From Gracilimonas mengyeensis (lineage in GTDB: Bacteria; Bacteroidota; Rhodothermia; Balneolales; Balneolaceae), in assembly GCF_900182705.1 (NCBI RefSeq), contig NZ_FXTP01000003.1, forward strand, positions 186,001 through 250,000: a stretch of 64,000 nt of DNA, written 5' to 3'. The notes below the pieces were generated by a model. It had not been told where the DNA came from, ran no database searches, and was given only the letters and a program-made list of their open reading frames with translations. The first letter of the stretch is position 1. Each line of letters starts with the position of its first letter. Both the position numbers and the translations under genes were made by a program. This document shows positions 51,145-60,789 of the stretch, one piece after another.

Positions 51145-53985
51145 TCAAAACGTCATAATCAATTCAGTAAGGTTGGTATCGGTGGAGAGGTCCAAACGTT
51201 TGCGAAGCCGGTAGCGGCGTTCTTCTACGCCCCGAACAGAAATATTCAGCAGCGGAGCAATTTCTTTCGAGGAAAGGTTCATCCGCAAATAAGCACACAA
51301 GCGTAAATCACTGGGCGTGAGCTGAGGATAGGTTTCTTTTAAGCGTTTAAAAAAGTCGCCGTGCGCTTCATTATAAAGCTGTTCAAAAATTTCCCACTCA
51401 TGTTCATCCTCAATGCCATCTTCAATCAGCTTATTTAGTTTTTTGTAGTATTTGTCGGGCAGCTGATCGCCAAGGTCTTCTTTCTGTTTTTCCAGTTCCT
51501 GTTGAATGGTATTTAGCAGGTTATTTTTCCGCATCATGGCCATGGTATTGGAGGCCAGTTGAGCTGACCGGTGCTCTATCTTTTCCTGCAGCTTCTCATT
51601 GTTTAGTTTGATGATTTTTTTCTCTGCTTTTTCACGATCCCTCACCATCTTTCTATGCTTCTCTTCCAAATCCTTACCTAATTCTTTCCAGCGTTTTCTG
51701 GAGATATAAAAACGTCCCATCAGCACTAAACTGATGAACAAAACCACATACAGGATGAACATCTGAGTTGAAGAGTACCAAGGCGGATTGATCGAAAAGG
51801 GAAAAGACGCAGTCTCTGTGACAAGTCCATTCGGGCCAATGGATCGTACTGAAAATGTATAACCACCCGGTGGCAGGCGCAGATACCGGGTCTGAGTATC
51901 GGTAGTCCAGCTGTTCCACTCCGTTTCCAGCCCTTCCAGTTTGTATTGAAAAAAGGCGCGATTACCCGCTACTTGCGAAGTAGACCAGTTAAACTCCACC
52001 GTATTATCACGGTACGAAAGTTCTGTGTCAGGTGCTTTAACCATGGTAATTTCACCCTGAGAGCTGGTTGCCACGGCGGGTTGTATATCAACCGAGGGTA
52101 CGGGATACTTTGAGCGTTCAACCATATCCATGTTTAGGATGGCAAACCCATCGTCCAGGCAAATAAGGTGTAGGTTTTGATTTAGGGGGATGATTTTTTC
52201 ATATCCCTCAATCAACTTAAAATCATACATCTGGGGCAACAAACGGTAGCGCAGCTGTATGGAATTGAAATAAATCTCAAACAAATTGATTTCTTCTCCC
52301 TTTATCACCCAGTACTGCTCCTGGCCCGCCGGCGATATGTTAGCAACGCTCCCTTTTTCCGTGAAGTACTCATCCAGGCCGGTATAGGGCACAAACTGTT
52401 CATCAATGGCATTCCACTGGTACAGCGTATCCCCGATTGAAGTCATAATGCGGGTGTCGAGCTTAAATAATTTATTGGTGCTTTGGGGCAGCCCATAATT
52501 GCTTCCCATCTCTGTAACCTGGTCAATCTTATTGAGCTGTATATTGGGCTGGAGACGAAAGAGGCCTTTTACCGTATGCCCCAACCAGATATTTCCCATA
52601 TGATCAAATTCCAGGAACCGGGCCGGCGACTGAAACCCGGATAGCGGATAGGCCTGTTCCCAGATACCGCTCTCATTTTTTTGATAAGCCACCAAGTCGC
52701 TGTAGGTGCTTTGTAACAATAAATCCTGGTTTTCTTTTGGATAGGCTTTCAGGTTGTATCCGCCATGCACCATCCCAATTTTTTGTAGCTGCTTGTTCTC
52801 AATTACGTAGGTGCCGTCGTTAAGGCCGCTGTATAATTTTCCATCAAATTCCTTAATGAACCATACCTGACCCTGCGAACCGGGCACCAGCTCCTTATCA
52901 TAAAAATTGCCGTTTTCATCCTGTTTGAACCAGTAAATGCCTTGGTTGGTGCCGATATACAGCTCGCTATTGAACAGAGCGGCGGCATACACACTGCCAA
53001 TGTCCTCCAGCTCTTCACGGTAGCTATGCACCGGGGTGTCAAATGCAATGTAGTCCAGCCCCTTGTCCATACCCACCCACAGGTTTTGGAAAGGATCTAC
53101 TTCCAGTGACAAAATTGTATTGTTTTGAAGGCGATTTTGGGTGTTCAGGTTTTTCAGAAGCTGGAAGTTAAGATCATAAATGTACAGCCCGTTCAAAATA
53201 GTCCCGATGATGATCTTATCTTCGGTGCGGATCATGGTGTTGATATTATTACGCACCACTTCTTCCTTGTTCTCGGCCTGCCAGCTGGTAAACGTATCGC
53301 CATCATACCTATATAGCCCTTTTGAAGTACCGATAAGAAGCAGGCTGTCGGGCAGGCTTATGACAGATTTCACCTCTTCATCTTGCAGAAAATTGCTGCC
53401 TTCAACGGGAATAAACGCATCATCCTGCAGTCGGTACATGGGTCCCTGTATAGCCTGGGTGTATACCTTCCCTCCGGCAGGGTTCAGAAACATCATGGAG
53501 CCGGGCGTGGGCAGTCGGTACACGTCTTCGGTTTCGGGGTCATAGCCGTATACCGTCCCAAAGCTGTGGAAATAGACCTTGCCTTGATGTTCTATGATTT
53601 TCCAGATTTCATCGTTGTTTAAGTCCGGGTTCTCGAGGCGGGTAGCAAGGGAATGATACCGAAGCTCCCCGGACTCATCCTCTTCCCAAAAACCAAAATC
53701 CTCAAATGATCCGGTAAAGATCTTTTCATTAATGTAGGCCACCGAACGGAAGATGGTACGGCCGGGTAATTCATGAAGGCTAAAGTTTGAATTTTCCAGC
53801 ACCAACAGGCCGTAATTATTGGCCACAAAAATTTGTTGTGAGCCATCGCTGGCAATATCCCAGTTTTGATTGCCGGCTCGTGATTCATTCACCCGGTAAT
53901 TGCTAACCTGATAGCTAACCTGAGCTATACCGGTTGAAAAATCTGCGACCAAAGCTACCAGTAAAAAGGCCAAAAAACGGCGCAT
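51145..53985 (-). CDS. Membrane-anchored propeller/Y_Y_Y regulator with LuxR-type HTH
   Basis: 946 residues with a signal peptide (1-21). Periplasmic propeller (about 30-650), Y_Y_Y domain (about 660-730), one TM (about 738-760), a long charged coiled coil (about 765-870) and a C-terminal LuxR-like HTH (about 880-946; LTPSDLRLCAYLRMNLSSKEIA, then VEERRYRLRKRL). No kinase or receiver domain is present, so sensing and DNA binding are in one membrane protein. The propeller is clearly related to that of the hybrid sensor at 32736-36653. It stands alone beside YitT; targets unknown. A TATCTTTC box on the minus strand (54033-54040) is a likely -7 element. Confidence 0.9.
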   Translation of the reverse strand: MRRFLAFLLVALVADFSTGIAQVSYQVSNYRVNESRAGNQNWDIASDGSQQIFVANNYGLLVLENSNFSLHELPGRTIFRSVAYINEKIFTGSFEDFGFWEEDESGELRYHSLATRLENPDLNNDEIWKIIEHQGKVYFHSFGTVYGYDPETEDVYRLPTPGSMMFLNPAGGKVYTQAIQGPMYRLQDDAFIPVEGSNFLQDEEVKSVISLPDSLLLIGTSKGLYRYDGDTFTSWQAENKEEVVRNNINTMIRTEDKIIIGTILNGLYIYDLNFQLLKNLNTQNRLQNNTILSLEVDPFQNLWVGMDKGLDYIAFDTPVHSYREELEDIGSVYAAALFNSELYIGTNQGIYWFKQDENGNFYDKELVPGSQGQVWFIKEFDGKLYSGLNDGTYVIENKQLQKIGMVHGGYNLKAYPKENQDLLLQSTYSDLVAYQKNESGIWEQAYPLSGFQSPARFLEFDHMGNIWLGHTVKGLFRLQPNIQLNKIDQVTEMGSNYGLPQSTNKLFKLDTRIMTSIGDTLYQWNAIDEQFVPYTGLDEYFTEKGSVANISPAGQEQYWVIKGEEINLFEIYFNSIQLRYRLLPQMYDFKLIEGYEKIIPLNQNLHLICLDDGFAILNMDMVERSKYPVPSVDIQPAVATSSQGEITMVKAPDTELSYRDNTVEFNWSTSQVAGNRAFFQYKLEGLETEWNSWTTDTQTRYLRLPPGGYTFSVRSIGPNGLVTETASFPFSINPPWYSSTQMFILYVVLFISLVLMGRFYISRKRWKELGKDLEEKHRKMVRDREKAEKKIIKLNNEKLQEKIEHRSAQLASNTMAMMRKNNLLNTIQQELEKQKEDLGDQLPDKYYKKLNKLIEDGIEDEHEWEIFEQLYNEAHGDFFKRLKETYPQLTPSDLRLCAYLRMNLSSKEIAPLLNISVRGVEERRYRLRKRLDLSTDTNLTELIMTF

Positions 53986-54353
53986 TGGCTGAACTCCACT
54001 CCACTAAATGGTTGTACTTGTTTTCTGCCCGGGAAAGATAACAAATTAAAGCTTGTGTGCTTATTGGGCGCCCCATTTATTTATACTACCTCAATGAACC
54101 AGCAAACAGATAACTTACACCTAAAAACATGAAGAGGTATGGGCCGGAGATAACACACATTCTGGAGAAAATCACGGATAATATTTTGAAACATGATCGA
54201 AGGATGGAAGCATTTTCAGGATTTCCTATGCATCATTCCGCCTGCAAATCTCCACCCAATGGATAAAAGTAGCATGGTTGTTGGCCGAGGCTGGGTTGAG
54301 GAACAGTACATATTTAAGTTGAGCAAAACTGTACCCGTTTTAGCTATTCTATT
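53986..54353. other. Intergenic region
   Basis: About 370 bases. Apart from the probable -7 box at 54033-54040, nothing recognisable; a 45-codon frame at 54129-54266 lacks signal, motif or ribosome site and is not called. Confidence 0.5.
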
Positions 54354-54875
54354 TTACTCACTCCAGGGTGGCGTCACATTGTTCATCCGGGCATACGCTA
54401 TGGACTGTCCTACATGCTCGCTTGTATGATTTAGAATGAACATGAGTACACCTTCACCATTAGTCGTTCTGCCAAACAGTTCCACCTGTTCAGATAGTTT
54501 CTCCGCAGGCAAATCTTTCACAGCCGCCGACACAAAGCTAATAGATTCAGCCAGTGCTTCTACAATTTCATCTTTCTCAGTCAATGAACCGATAGCTTCC
54601 ACATCAACGCCTTCGGGGGCTGATATGCCAAGCGAGTTTAGCATCATATAATTGGCTTGCACAATATGTGTGTACACTTCCCCAACGGATCGAACATCCT
54701 CTTCCGGCCGCCAGGAATACGTATCCGCCGGCATCGTTTCAGCTAACTCTAAAATTCGTGATGCATAGTTGAACTGCCCCTCAAACAGAGTCTTCATCTC
54801 ATCCTGTGCCTGTAGTGGAACGGCTATCAGGGCAATCAAAAACATGCTTACAAAGAACGTGCTTACTTTTTTCAT
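54354..54875 (-). CDS. Exported DinB-like protein
   Basis: 173 residues with a signal peptide (1-23, ending LQAQ). The rest is a four-helix DinB-like fold: LFEGQFNYASRILELAETMPADTYSWRP (30-57), VGEVYTHIVQANYMML (64-79) and LMFILNHTSEHVGQSIAYAR (144-163). The metal-ligand histidines are H71 (YTHIV), H150 and H154. Export of DinB-type proteins is common in Bacteroidota; they may act as thiol- or metal-dependent enzymes. Substrate unknown. Confidence 0.85.
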   Translation of the reverse strand: MKKVSTFFVSMFLIALIAVPLQAQDEMKTLFEGQFNYASRILELAETMPADTYSWRPEEDVRSVGEVYTHIVQANYMMLNSLGISAPEGVDVEAIGSLTEKDEIVEALAESISFVSAAVKDLPAEKLSEQVELFGRTTNGEGVLMFILNHTSEHVGQSIAYARMNNVTPPWSE

Positions 54876-55411
54876 GGTAGTTTCATTTTGTTGATAGGTA
54901 TGATGAACAGAGAATATGGTGAACTACCCGTTGATTTTCAAAGATTGAAGCGAATAAATCACAGCTTATGAAAGCTGAGGGTCACTTTAGTATAACATCC
55001 GCAAGTTTTGGTTTGCTACAAAAGCTCGAAACTGTGAAAGGTAATGGAACACAGATAGAGGGGACGATCTCGGTTCATATTTCGAACCTTGATTTTAGGG
55101 ATTGAAGGGTTACCGTGATTTCTTAGGTGTCGACCCCGAACGGGGTCAAATGTGGGTAGCCGCGGGAAATGATTGATGAGAGGCTGGAGGAGATTGAGGC
55201 GTATTATGATTGAAAATTGCAGATTAAAGATTGAAGATTTTTCAGATACTCGTTTTAGCCCAACTGCTTAATTGCAGCTTCCGTTTTTAACTGTGATGGG
55301 TGTGATGATGTTGATCCACCTTGGTAATCAATAAGCTACTATCACAGCATATCAAACAAATCACAGATATCACAGTTTATCTTGCGATTCCTACAATTCA
55401 TTTGTTTAAGA

Positions 55412-55487
55412 CGTAGGACGGATAGATTTATCCGTCCATGTTGGCAGCTGTGCTCACCAATTGTCGGGCAAATCTGCCCGACCTACG
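55412..55487. repeat. Twin-hairpin element with outer stem, second example
   Basis: Outer arms CGTAGG (55412-55417) and CCTACG (55482-55487). Hairpin GGACGGATA-GATT-TATCCGTCC (55416-55437) shares its first two bases with the outer stem. Hairpin GTCGGGCA-AATC-TGCCCGAC (55463-55482). Layout is as in 22752-22812 with unrelated stem sequences. Confidence 0.6.
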
Positions 55488-55829
55488 AATCTTTGGCAAA
55501 AACAGGCCGGCTTTCTCGGAGAATTCATGGAAAATCGGTTGCCGGAAATCAATCATCCATTCCTTGACACCATTACCCACCCCTTAATCCCTTCCCCGGA
55601 GGGGAACTCTTTTGCGATAGCTGAAACAGTTTCACCTGTCCGAATGGGAAAAAAGTTGGAGCCGAACTGTCCATCATACAAATCCCAAACATCACAGTTA
55701 ATGCCACTAAGATTCAACCAAAAAATCCCATAGGGATGGCCGAATATAACCACGGAGTTCACTCCGTGGTAGAAGTGAATTGGGAAAGAAGTCCCGTGGG
55801 GACGGCCCGAAAATAGGACCACCACAAAT

Positions 55830-55854
55830 CTCCAAGGTTTTAAAAACCTTGGAG
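55830..55854. repeat. 12-bp perfect palindrome
   Basis: CTCCAAGGTTTT and AAAACCTTGGAG with one central base. No gene ends near it, so a terminator role is unlikely. Confidence 0.55.
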
Positions 55855-56347
55855 GTTTCGATGAATCCATATATTTCAATAATAAAACTATTAGTGATCT
55901 TTTCAGTCTTTAGCGAAGCGGAGACTGGAAAGTAAAGGCTATTACGAGTCTCCAGACTCGTGTGCTAAAGAAAGGCCATTTGTTGAAATAAGTCAGGAGA
56001 CTTACAGTGCTTAAACTCTTTAAGTCACCGCTCGAATGACAAGAGGGTCTTGGCTACTTTTTTGCCTCGCTAAAGACTTAAGAGATCCCGGGAATGATAA
56101 GTTTTTAGTGGACAGATATGTTACCCTCACAATACATCATAATAATTTTATCACTTGGATTATACTAACTACCAAGAATATCACCACAGCGTCCCCTTGC
56201 CCTGCGGCAATGCCAATGATAAAATAGTTTGATTCTACTCGCCGGAGGGAAAGGGACAGGGTTAGGGTCCTGTTGAACTGAGCAATTTGTTTTATCGATA
56301 GGCTTCCTGCACAATGCTACTTAGATGAACCTATACAACAAATTTTA

Positions 56348-56367
56348 CACGGCTCAGGCGAGCCGTG
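56348..56367. repeat. 8-bp hairpin beyond the GH3 gene
   Basis: CACGGCTC-AGGC-GAGCCGTG, 20 bases past the GH3 stop. The run after it on the minus strand is TAAAATTTG, a poor terminator tail, so it could be either a weak terminator of the PUL operon or another palindromic repeat. Confidence 0.45.
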
Positions 56368-56387
56368 CTATATTTTATAGAAATACC

Positions 56388-58625
56388 TCACTCCTCAAGC
56401 ACAAACTCTGCGGATTGCGTGTCGCGGGAATTCCCTCCTACAAATACCACAAACTCCCCCGGCTCGGAGCCGTAATTCATGCCTTTACGGTAAAATGAAA
56501 GATCATCGTTAGTGATGGTGAATTCCACTTTTTCGGAAGCACCAGGTTCCAGCTTTATCTTTTTGAATCCTTTTAATTCCTGAACCGGGCGAGCTACCGA
56601 GGCTACTTTATCCTGTATATACAGTTGAACCACTTCTTCGCCGGCATACTCCCCGGTATTGGTCACAGTGACTTCCACCTGCAGACTGTCGGAGGTCTTC
56701 ATATTTCGGGAAGACAGGGACACCGGGCTGTAATCAAAAGTGGTGTAGCTGAGGCCGTGCCCAAATACGTACAGCGGCTCGTTGGGAGAATCCAGGTATT
56801 TGGAAGTGTATTTGTTATCCGCATCAAATGGACGGCCGGTGCTCTTCATATCGTAATGGATGGGAATTTGCCCCACGCTGCGCGGAAAGGTAACCGGAAG
56901 TTTTCCGGAGGGGTTGTAGTCGCCAAACAGCACGTCGGCAATGGCATCGCCGGCGGTGGTGCCCAGGTACCAGGTTTCCAGGATGGCGGGAATGTTCTCA
57001 TCCAGCCAATTGATGGTTAGAGGGCGGCCGTTCATGAGCACTGCGGCTGTAGGCTTGCCTATTTTATGGATTTCTTGAGCCAGTTCTTCCTGCACGCCGG
57101 GCAGACTGATGTCGGTACGGCTGGCTGCTTCGCCGCTCATCCAGTAGGCTTCGCCCAGGGCCAGTATCACAAAATCAGCCTGACGGGCGGCAGCAATAGC
57201 TTCAGCAAAACCTTCACGGCTGTCGCCTTCAATATCGGCGCCTTTGGCGTGTATAAAATCCACCTCCGGCATATTGTTTTTCAAGCCTTCCAGTAAACTC
57301 ACCGATTTTGCCCAGTCGCCGGCGGCCGACCAGCTGCCGATCATATCCCGTTGGTTGTCGCCCATTGGCCCAATCACAGCTACCGTTTCTACGGATTTAC
57401 TGATGGGCAGCGTTTGGTTATCGTTTTTCAAAAGCACCATAGCACTGCGGGCCATTTCCCGGGCCGTTTCTATATTCTCCGGCTTCATGATTTCAGCTTT
57501 CTGCCGCTCTTCCGAACTGTAGCGGTAAGGATCATCAAATAAACCCAGCTGAAACTTAACGCGCAGAATATTCGCCACGGCCTCATCAATCTGGGCCTCG
57601 CTGATGCGGTCCTGTTCCACCAAATCCGCCAGCGTTTCCTGGTAAAAACCGTCCTGCATACTCATGTCCACACCGGCATCCAGGGCCAGCTCGCTGGCAT
57701 GTGCTGCATCTTTGGCTACCCGGTGGTGCAGCAACTCCATGATGGCGGTATAGTCGGTCACCACAAAACCGTCAAAACCCCATTCATCCCGCAAAATATC
57801 CTTAAACAAGTACTCATTGGCGGTGGCGGGGATGCCGTTCAAATCATTAAAAGCTGTCATAACAGAGACTGCGCCGGCATCAATGGCTGCTTTAAACGGC
57901 GGCAGATAGACCTCACGTAGCTCCCGGTCCGACATATCCACACTGTGATAATCGCGTCCGGCTTTAGCGGCTCCGTAGCCCACAAAGTGTTTTACGGTGG
58001 CTGCTACTGTTTCCAGCTCTGAGAGGTCATCTCCCTGAAAGCCTCGTACTTTAGCAGCAGCTATTTTAGATCCCAAGTAAGTGTCTTCTCCGGCTCCCTC
58101 CACGATTCGTCCCCAGCGCGGATCGCGGGAAATATCCACCATAGGAGCAAAGGTCCAGTGGAGGCCTTCGGCGGCCGCTTCACGGGCAGCGACCTCTGCG
58201 GTTTTTTGCATCATATCAATATCCCAGCTGGAGGCTTCGGCCAGGGGCACCGGAAAGATGGTTCGGTGTCCGTGCACCACATCATATCCAAACAACAGCG
58301 GGATACCGAGGCGACTTTCTTCCACCGCCATCCGTTGCAGCTCGCGGGTGTATTCGGCGCCATAGGCATTAAAAATAGCCCCCACCCGGCCTTTCTTTAT
58401 ATCCGATTTGTATTCCGAACGCAGGAATGCTCCCGTCTGGTCCATATCGCTGGTAAACAAGGTCATTTGCCCTATTTTTTCCTCCAGCGTCATCATCGCT
58501 AACACCGAATCTGCTTTTTGGGCAATGCGCTCTTCTTCAGAATCTCCGGGGGACGGACTGGTACAAGCACCGGCAATCAACATTATCAGGCTTAGGCTAA
58601 ATAGAACTACACTTCTTTTTTTCAT
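56388..58625 (-). CDS. bglX: GH3 beta-glucosidase (BglX-like lipoprotein)
   Basis: 745 residues with a lipobox ending at C21 (LIAGAC). GH3 N-terminal TIM barrel (about 35-370), with KHF (212-214) and nucleophile D291 in GFVVTDYTA; the C-terminal alpha/beta sandwich (about 400-610) and a fibronectin III-like domain (about 655-735; VTVTNTGEYAGEEVVQLYI) complete the BglX layout. Last gene of the PUL operon, 48 bases below the GH144-like gene. It probably finishes oligosaccharides released by that enzyme to glucose in the periplasm. Confidence 0.94.
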   Translation of the reverse strand: MKKRSVVLFSLSLIMLIAGACTSPSPGDSEEERIAQKADSVLAMMTLEEKIGQMTLFTSDMDQTGAFLRSEYKSDIKKGRVGAIFNAYGAEYTRELQRMAVEESRLGIPLLFGYDVVHGHRTIFPVPLAEASSWDIDMMQKTAEVAAREAAAEGLHWTFAPMVDISRDPRWGRIVEGAGEDTYLGSKIAAAKVRGFQGDDLSELETVAATVKHFVGYGAAKAGRDYHSVDMSDRELREVYLPPFKAAIDAGAVSVMTAFNDLNGIPATANEYLFKDILRDEWGFDGFVVTDYTAIMELLHHRVAKDAAHASELALDAGVDMSMQDGFYQETLADLVEQDRISEAQIDEAVANILRVKFQLGLFDDPYRYSSEERQKAEIMKPENIETAREMARSAMVLLKNDNQTLPISKSVETVAVIGPMGDNQRDMIGSWSAAGDWAKSVSLLEGLKNNMPEVDFIHAKGADIEGDSREGFAEAIAAARQADFVILALGEAYWMSGEAASRTDISLPGVQEELAQEIHKIGKPTAAVLMNGRPLTINWLDENIPAILETWYLGTTAGDAIADVLFGDYNPSGKLPVTFPRSVGQIPIHYDMKSTGRPFDADNKYTSKYLDSPNEPLYVFGHGLSYTTFDYSPVSLSSRNMKTSDSLQVEVTVTNTGEYAGEEVVQLYIQDKVASVARPVQELKGFKKIKLEPGASEKVEFTITNDDLSFYRKGMNYGSEPGEFVVFVGGNSRDTQSAEFVLEE

Positions 58626-58673
58626 GACAATTAAGCTTTTTTTGGTCTTTAAAAATATCTTGTTGAACGGTTG

Positions 58674-60668
58674 CTAATCAGAGCTAAAACCCAATTCGTC
58701 CAGAGCGTCCTCTATTTCAGGCGCTTTCATAAACAGGTCCCACAATAAACCGGAGCGGTGGTTTTCAATCATTATAATAATGGGACCCTGGTCGATGGCC
58801 AGGTACGAGTTGGCCCACCAGGTTTCGGTGGGGTTGAAGGCATCGTGGAAACCGTATTCACCCCACAGCTTATCGCCCAGCACGTAGTAAAAGTGGCGGA
58901 TGGCATCCATGGATTCTTCCGGAGTGTAAGGCAATGACGAAACTGCCGCCGTAGGGGTGATGGTTCCGTTGTCGCGGGTGGGCTCATGCGCTTGGTATCC
59001 AAAGGGATTGTCGCTGGCGGTGAGGCCCCAACTGTCGGCGCTGTAGCCCACATAGCTGTTTGGATTCCGGATACTGTGCTCGTGGTTTATGAGGGTATGA
59101 TTTCTGTTTTGCTGCCAGTAATCCGCATAGGTATCGGACAGGTTGCGGGGATCTAATCCCAAAAATGAGTAGTGCGCAAAAAAGAGCGGCCCGCCATAAT
59201 CGTAGCCCACCGGCAGGTTGATTCCATAAAATTCCTGCCCGTTCTCGATAGCACCGGAGGAAGCCCAGCCTTCGTGATAAACCTCAGGCTCAATTCCGTG
59301 AGTTTCAGAAGCAGCCGCCAGCACATACACAATCAGCGCCTCATTATATCCTTTGATCGGCATATTCATCCGCCATTCGTGCTCGGGCGACCAGTGCCAG
59401 TACAGCACATTTTGTCCGCCCCGGGTGTACCAGTCCCATTCAATGGTATCAAGCAACCCGTCAATGCGATTGATCAGTTCCGTTTCATTGGGGGCCTCTT
59501 GTTTCAGGTATTCGCGAACGGTGATAAGTCCCTGGGCCATAAAAGCTGTTTCCACCAGGTCGCCGCCATCGTCGTAGGTGCTGAAGGCCACGGCATCGCC
59601 GGTTGCGCCGTTCATCCAGTGGGCCCAGGCTCCGTGAAAACGATCAGCTTTTTGCAGGAAATCCGTGATTTTATCCAGCCGCTCAACACCTTGTTGTTGG
59701 GTGATAAAGCCCCGGTGTATGCCCACCAGGATCGCCATCAACCCAAAACCGCTGCCGCCGGTGGTTACAATATCGCCGGAGGTGTTACGCTCGCGCGACA
59801 AGCCGCTTACGGGGTGGGCAAAATCCCAGAAATACCCGAAAGTGGCTTCCTGAATGTTGGTGAGCAACTGCTCGTCCGAAATCTCGGGGAATTTGTACTC
59901 AGGATTGAGCCCGGTTTGAAAAGTGGCCTGGTAACCTTCAAAAGCAGCTCCGGCAGCGGAAGTGAGGTTGCCGCTGATGCTGACGGTATAATGCCGGTAG
60001 TAATCCGCGGCTTCATTGTTTGTGATGGTAACCCGCAGGCTGTCTTCGGATAGCTGAATTTGATTAGGTACGGTCGGGCTCACACTGATGTAAGACTGGA
60101 AATCTTGCGGGTTCAGCGGTTCTGAAAAGGTGAAGGAAAGTTCAATGTTATCGTAAGCTACTTCACGAAGCACCTGCCGCTCAGACAACTCTTCACCATT
60201 TGCCGTTGCCGAGGTGAGCATAACTTCGCCCTGTTTGGTTTCAAAAGAGTAGCTCACGCCGGGGAATTCCCCGCCTTCAGCAGATTGGATGTTTTCGGTG
60301 ATGTCCAGCCGGTAGGCCGTCTTTCGTTTCAAGGAGTGTACAGGGGTAGCGGTAATGGTCCGTTGTTCATCTTCAAAAGAGAACTCCAACTCCACAGGTG
60401 CACCCGATTCCTGTTCGGCAATAAGTACGTTATTGGGTACTGCAGCCGTATCCACCGGGGCTGAAAATTCAACCCGGAATACTGCCATAATAGAAATTTC
60501 GTTATTAGCCTGGCTGGCCGATAAGGTCTTGCCGTCGGCTTGCACCTTCAGTAATTGGAACGTGCCCGGTTGCTGTCCCGGACTGTTATCCTTACAGCCT
60601 GCAAGAATCAACAGGGTTAACAATGCCCGTATAAAATGTTTAAAGAGAGAAAATCTGTGATACATCAA
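58674..60668 (-). CDS. GH144-like endo-beta-1,2-glucanase / glucoamylase-family lipoprotein
   Basis: 664 residues with lipid Cys C25 (LLILAGC). Two Ig-like domains of the SbsA/Big_5 type (about 35-145 and 150-255) precede an (alpha/alpha)6 barrel (about 270-655) of the glycoamylase-like Pfam family: ATFGYFWDFAHPVSGLSRER, SGFGLMAILVGIHRG, WAHWMNGATGD, DDGGDLVETAFMAQGL, and a C-terminal PTAAVSSLPYTPEESMDAIRHFYY. In CAZy this family includes GH144 endo-beta-1,2-glucanases. With the SusC/SusD and GH3 genes it suggests a beta-1,2-glucan locus. The specificity is inferred, not shown. Confidence 0.88.
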   Translation of the reverse strand: MMYHRFSLFKHFIRALLTLLILAGCKDNSPGQQPGTFQLLKVQADGKTLSASQANNEISIMAVFRVEFSAPVDTAAVPNNVLIAEQESGAPVELEFSFEDEQRTITATPVHSLKRKTAYRLDITENIQSAEGGEFPGVSYSFETKQGEVMLTSATANGEELSERQVLREVAYDNIELSFTFSEPLNPQDFQSYISVSPTVPNQIQLSEDSLRVTITNNEAADYYRHYTVSISGNLTSAAGAAFEGYQATFQTGLNPEYKFPEISDEQLLTNIQEATFGYFWDFAHPVSGLSRERNTSGDIVTTGGSGFGLMAILVGIHRGFITQQQGVERLDKITDFLQKADRFHGAWAHWMNGATGDAVAFSTYDDGGDLVETAFMAQGLITVREYLKQEAPNETELINRIDGLLDTIEWDWYTRGGQNVLYWHWSPEHEWRMNMPIKGYNEALIVYVLAAASETHGIEPEVYHEGWASSGAIENGQEFYGINLPVGYDYGGPLFFAHYSFLGLDPRNLSDTYADYWQQNRNHTLINHEHSIRNPNSYVGYSADSWGLTASDNPFGYQAHEPTRDNGTITPTAAVSSLPYTPEESMDAIRHFYYVLGDKLWGEYGFHDAFNPTETWWANSYLAIDQGPIIIMIENHRSGLLWDLFMKAPEIEDALDELGFSSD

Positions 60669-60789
60669 AAGTGAGTGCTACTTGTTCTCAGGTAATAAAT
60701 GCCCGGTATGAAATGGTAAATAATGGGAGAGAGGTGCAGGCACCGTCCCTCCCATTTACTACTGTTTGCTACTATGCTACTGATACGGC

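Larger units (their letters stand above)
54876..56387. other. 1.5-kb gene desert filled with palindromic repeat remnants
   Basis: No credible gene over 1512 bases. In order: CGACCCCGAACGGGGTC near 55132 followed by a short open stretch (MIDERLEEIEAYYD, stop near 55214); AAATTGCAGATTAAAGATTG near 55213; the twin-hairpin element 55412-55487; TCCCATAGGGATGG and the perfect hairpin CCACGGAG-TTCA-CTCCGTGG (55750-55769); GTCCCGTGGGGAC near 55790; CTCCAAGGTTTT/AAAACCTTGGAG (55830-55854); ACGAGTC-TCCA-GACTCGT (55944-55961); a TCCCCTTGCCCTGCGG fragment near 56192; CACGGCTC-AGGC-GAGCCGTG (56348-56367). Confidence 0.65.

Noticed and set aside
54129-54266. 45-codon frame (MKRYGPEITHILEKITDN...) between the LuxR-type regulator and DinB-like genes
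   Set aside because: The helical start is tempting, but there is no promoter, ribosome site or homologue I recognise, and the second half is low quality.
54876-56387. CRISPR array in the palindrome-rich gap
   Set aside because: The palindromes differ from one another and have no regular spacing or repeated unit; no cas gene is near.
59172-60053. 293-codon frame antisense to the GH144-like gene
   Set aside because: Long antisense frames are expected opposite GC-richer coding sequence; the minus-strand protein has all the family motifs.
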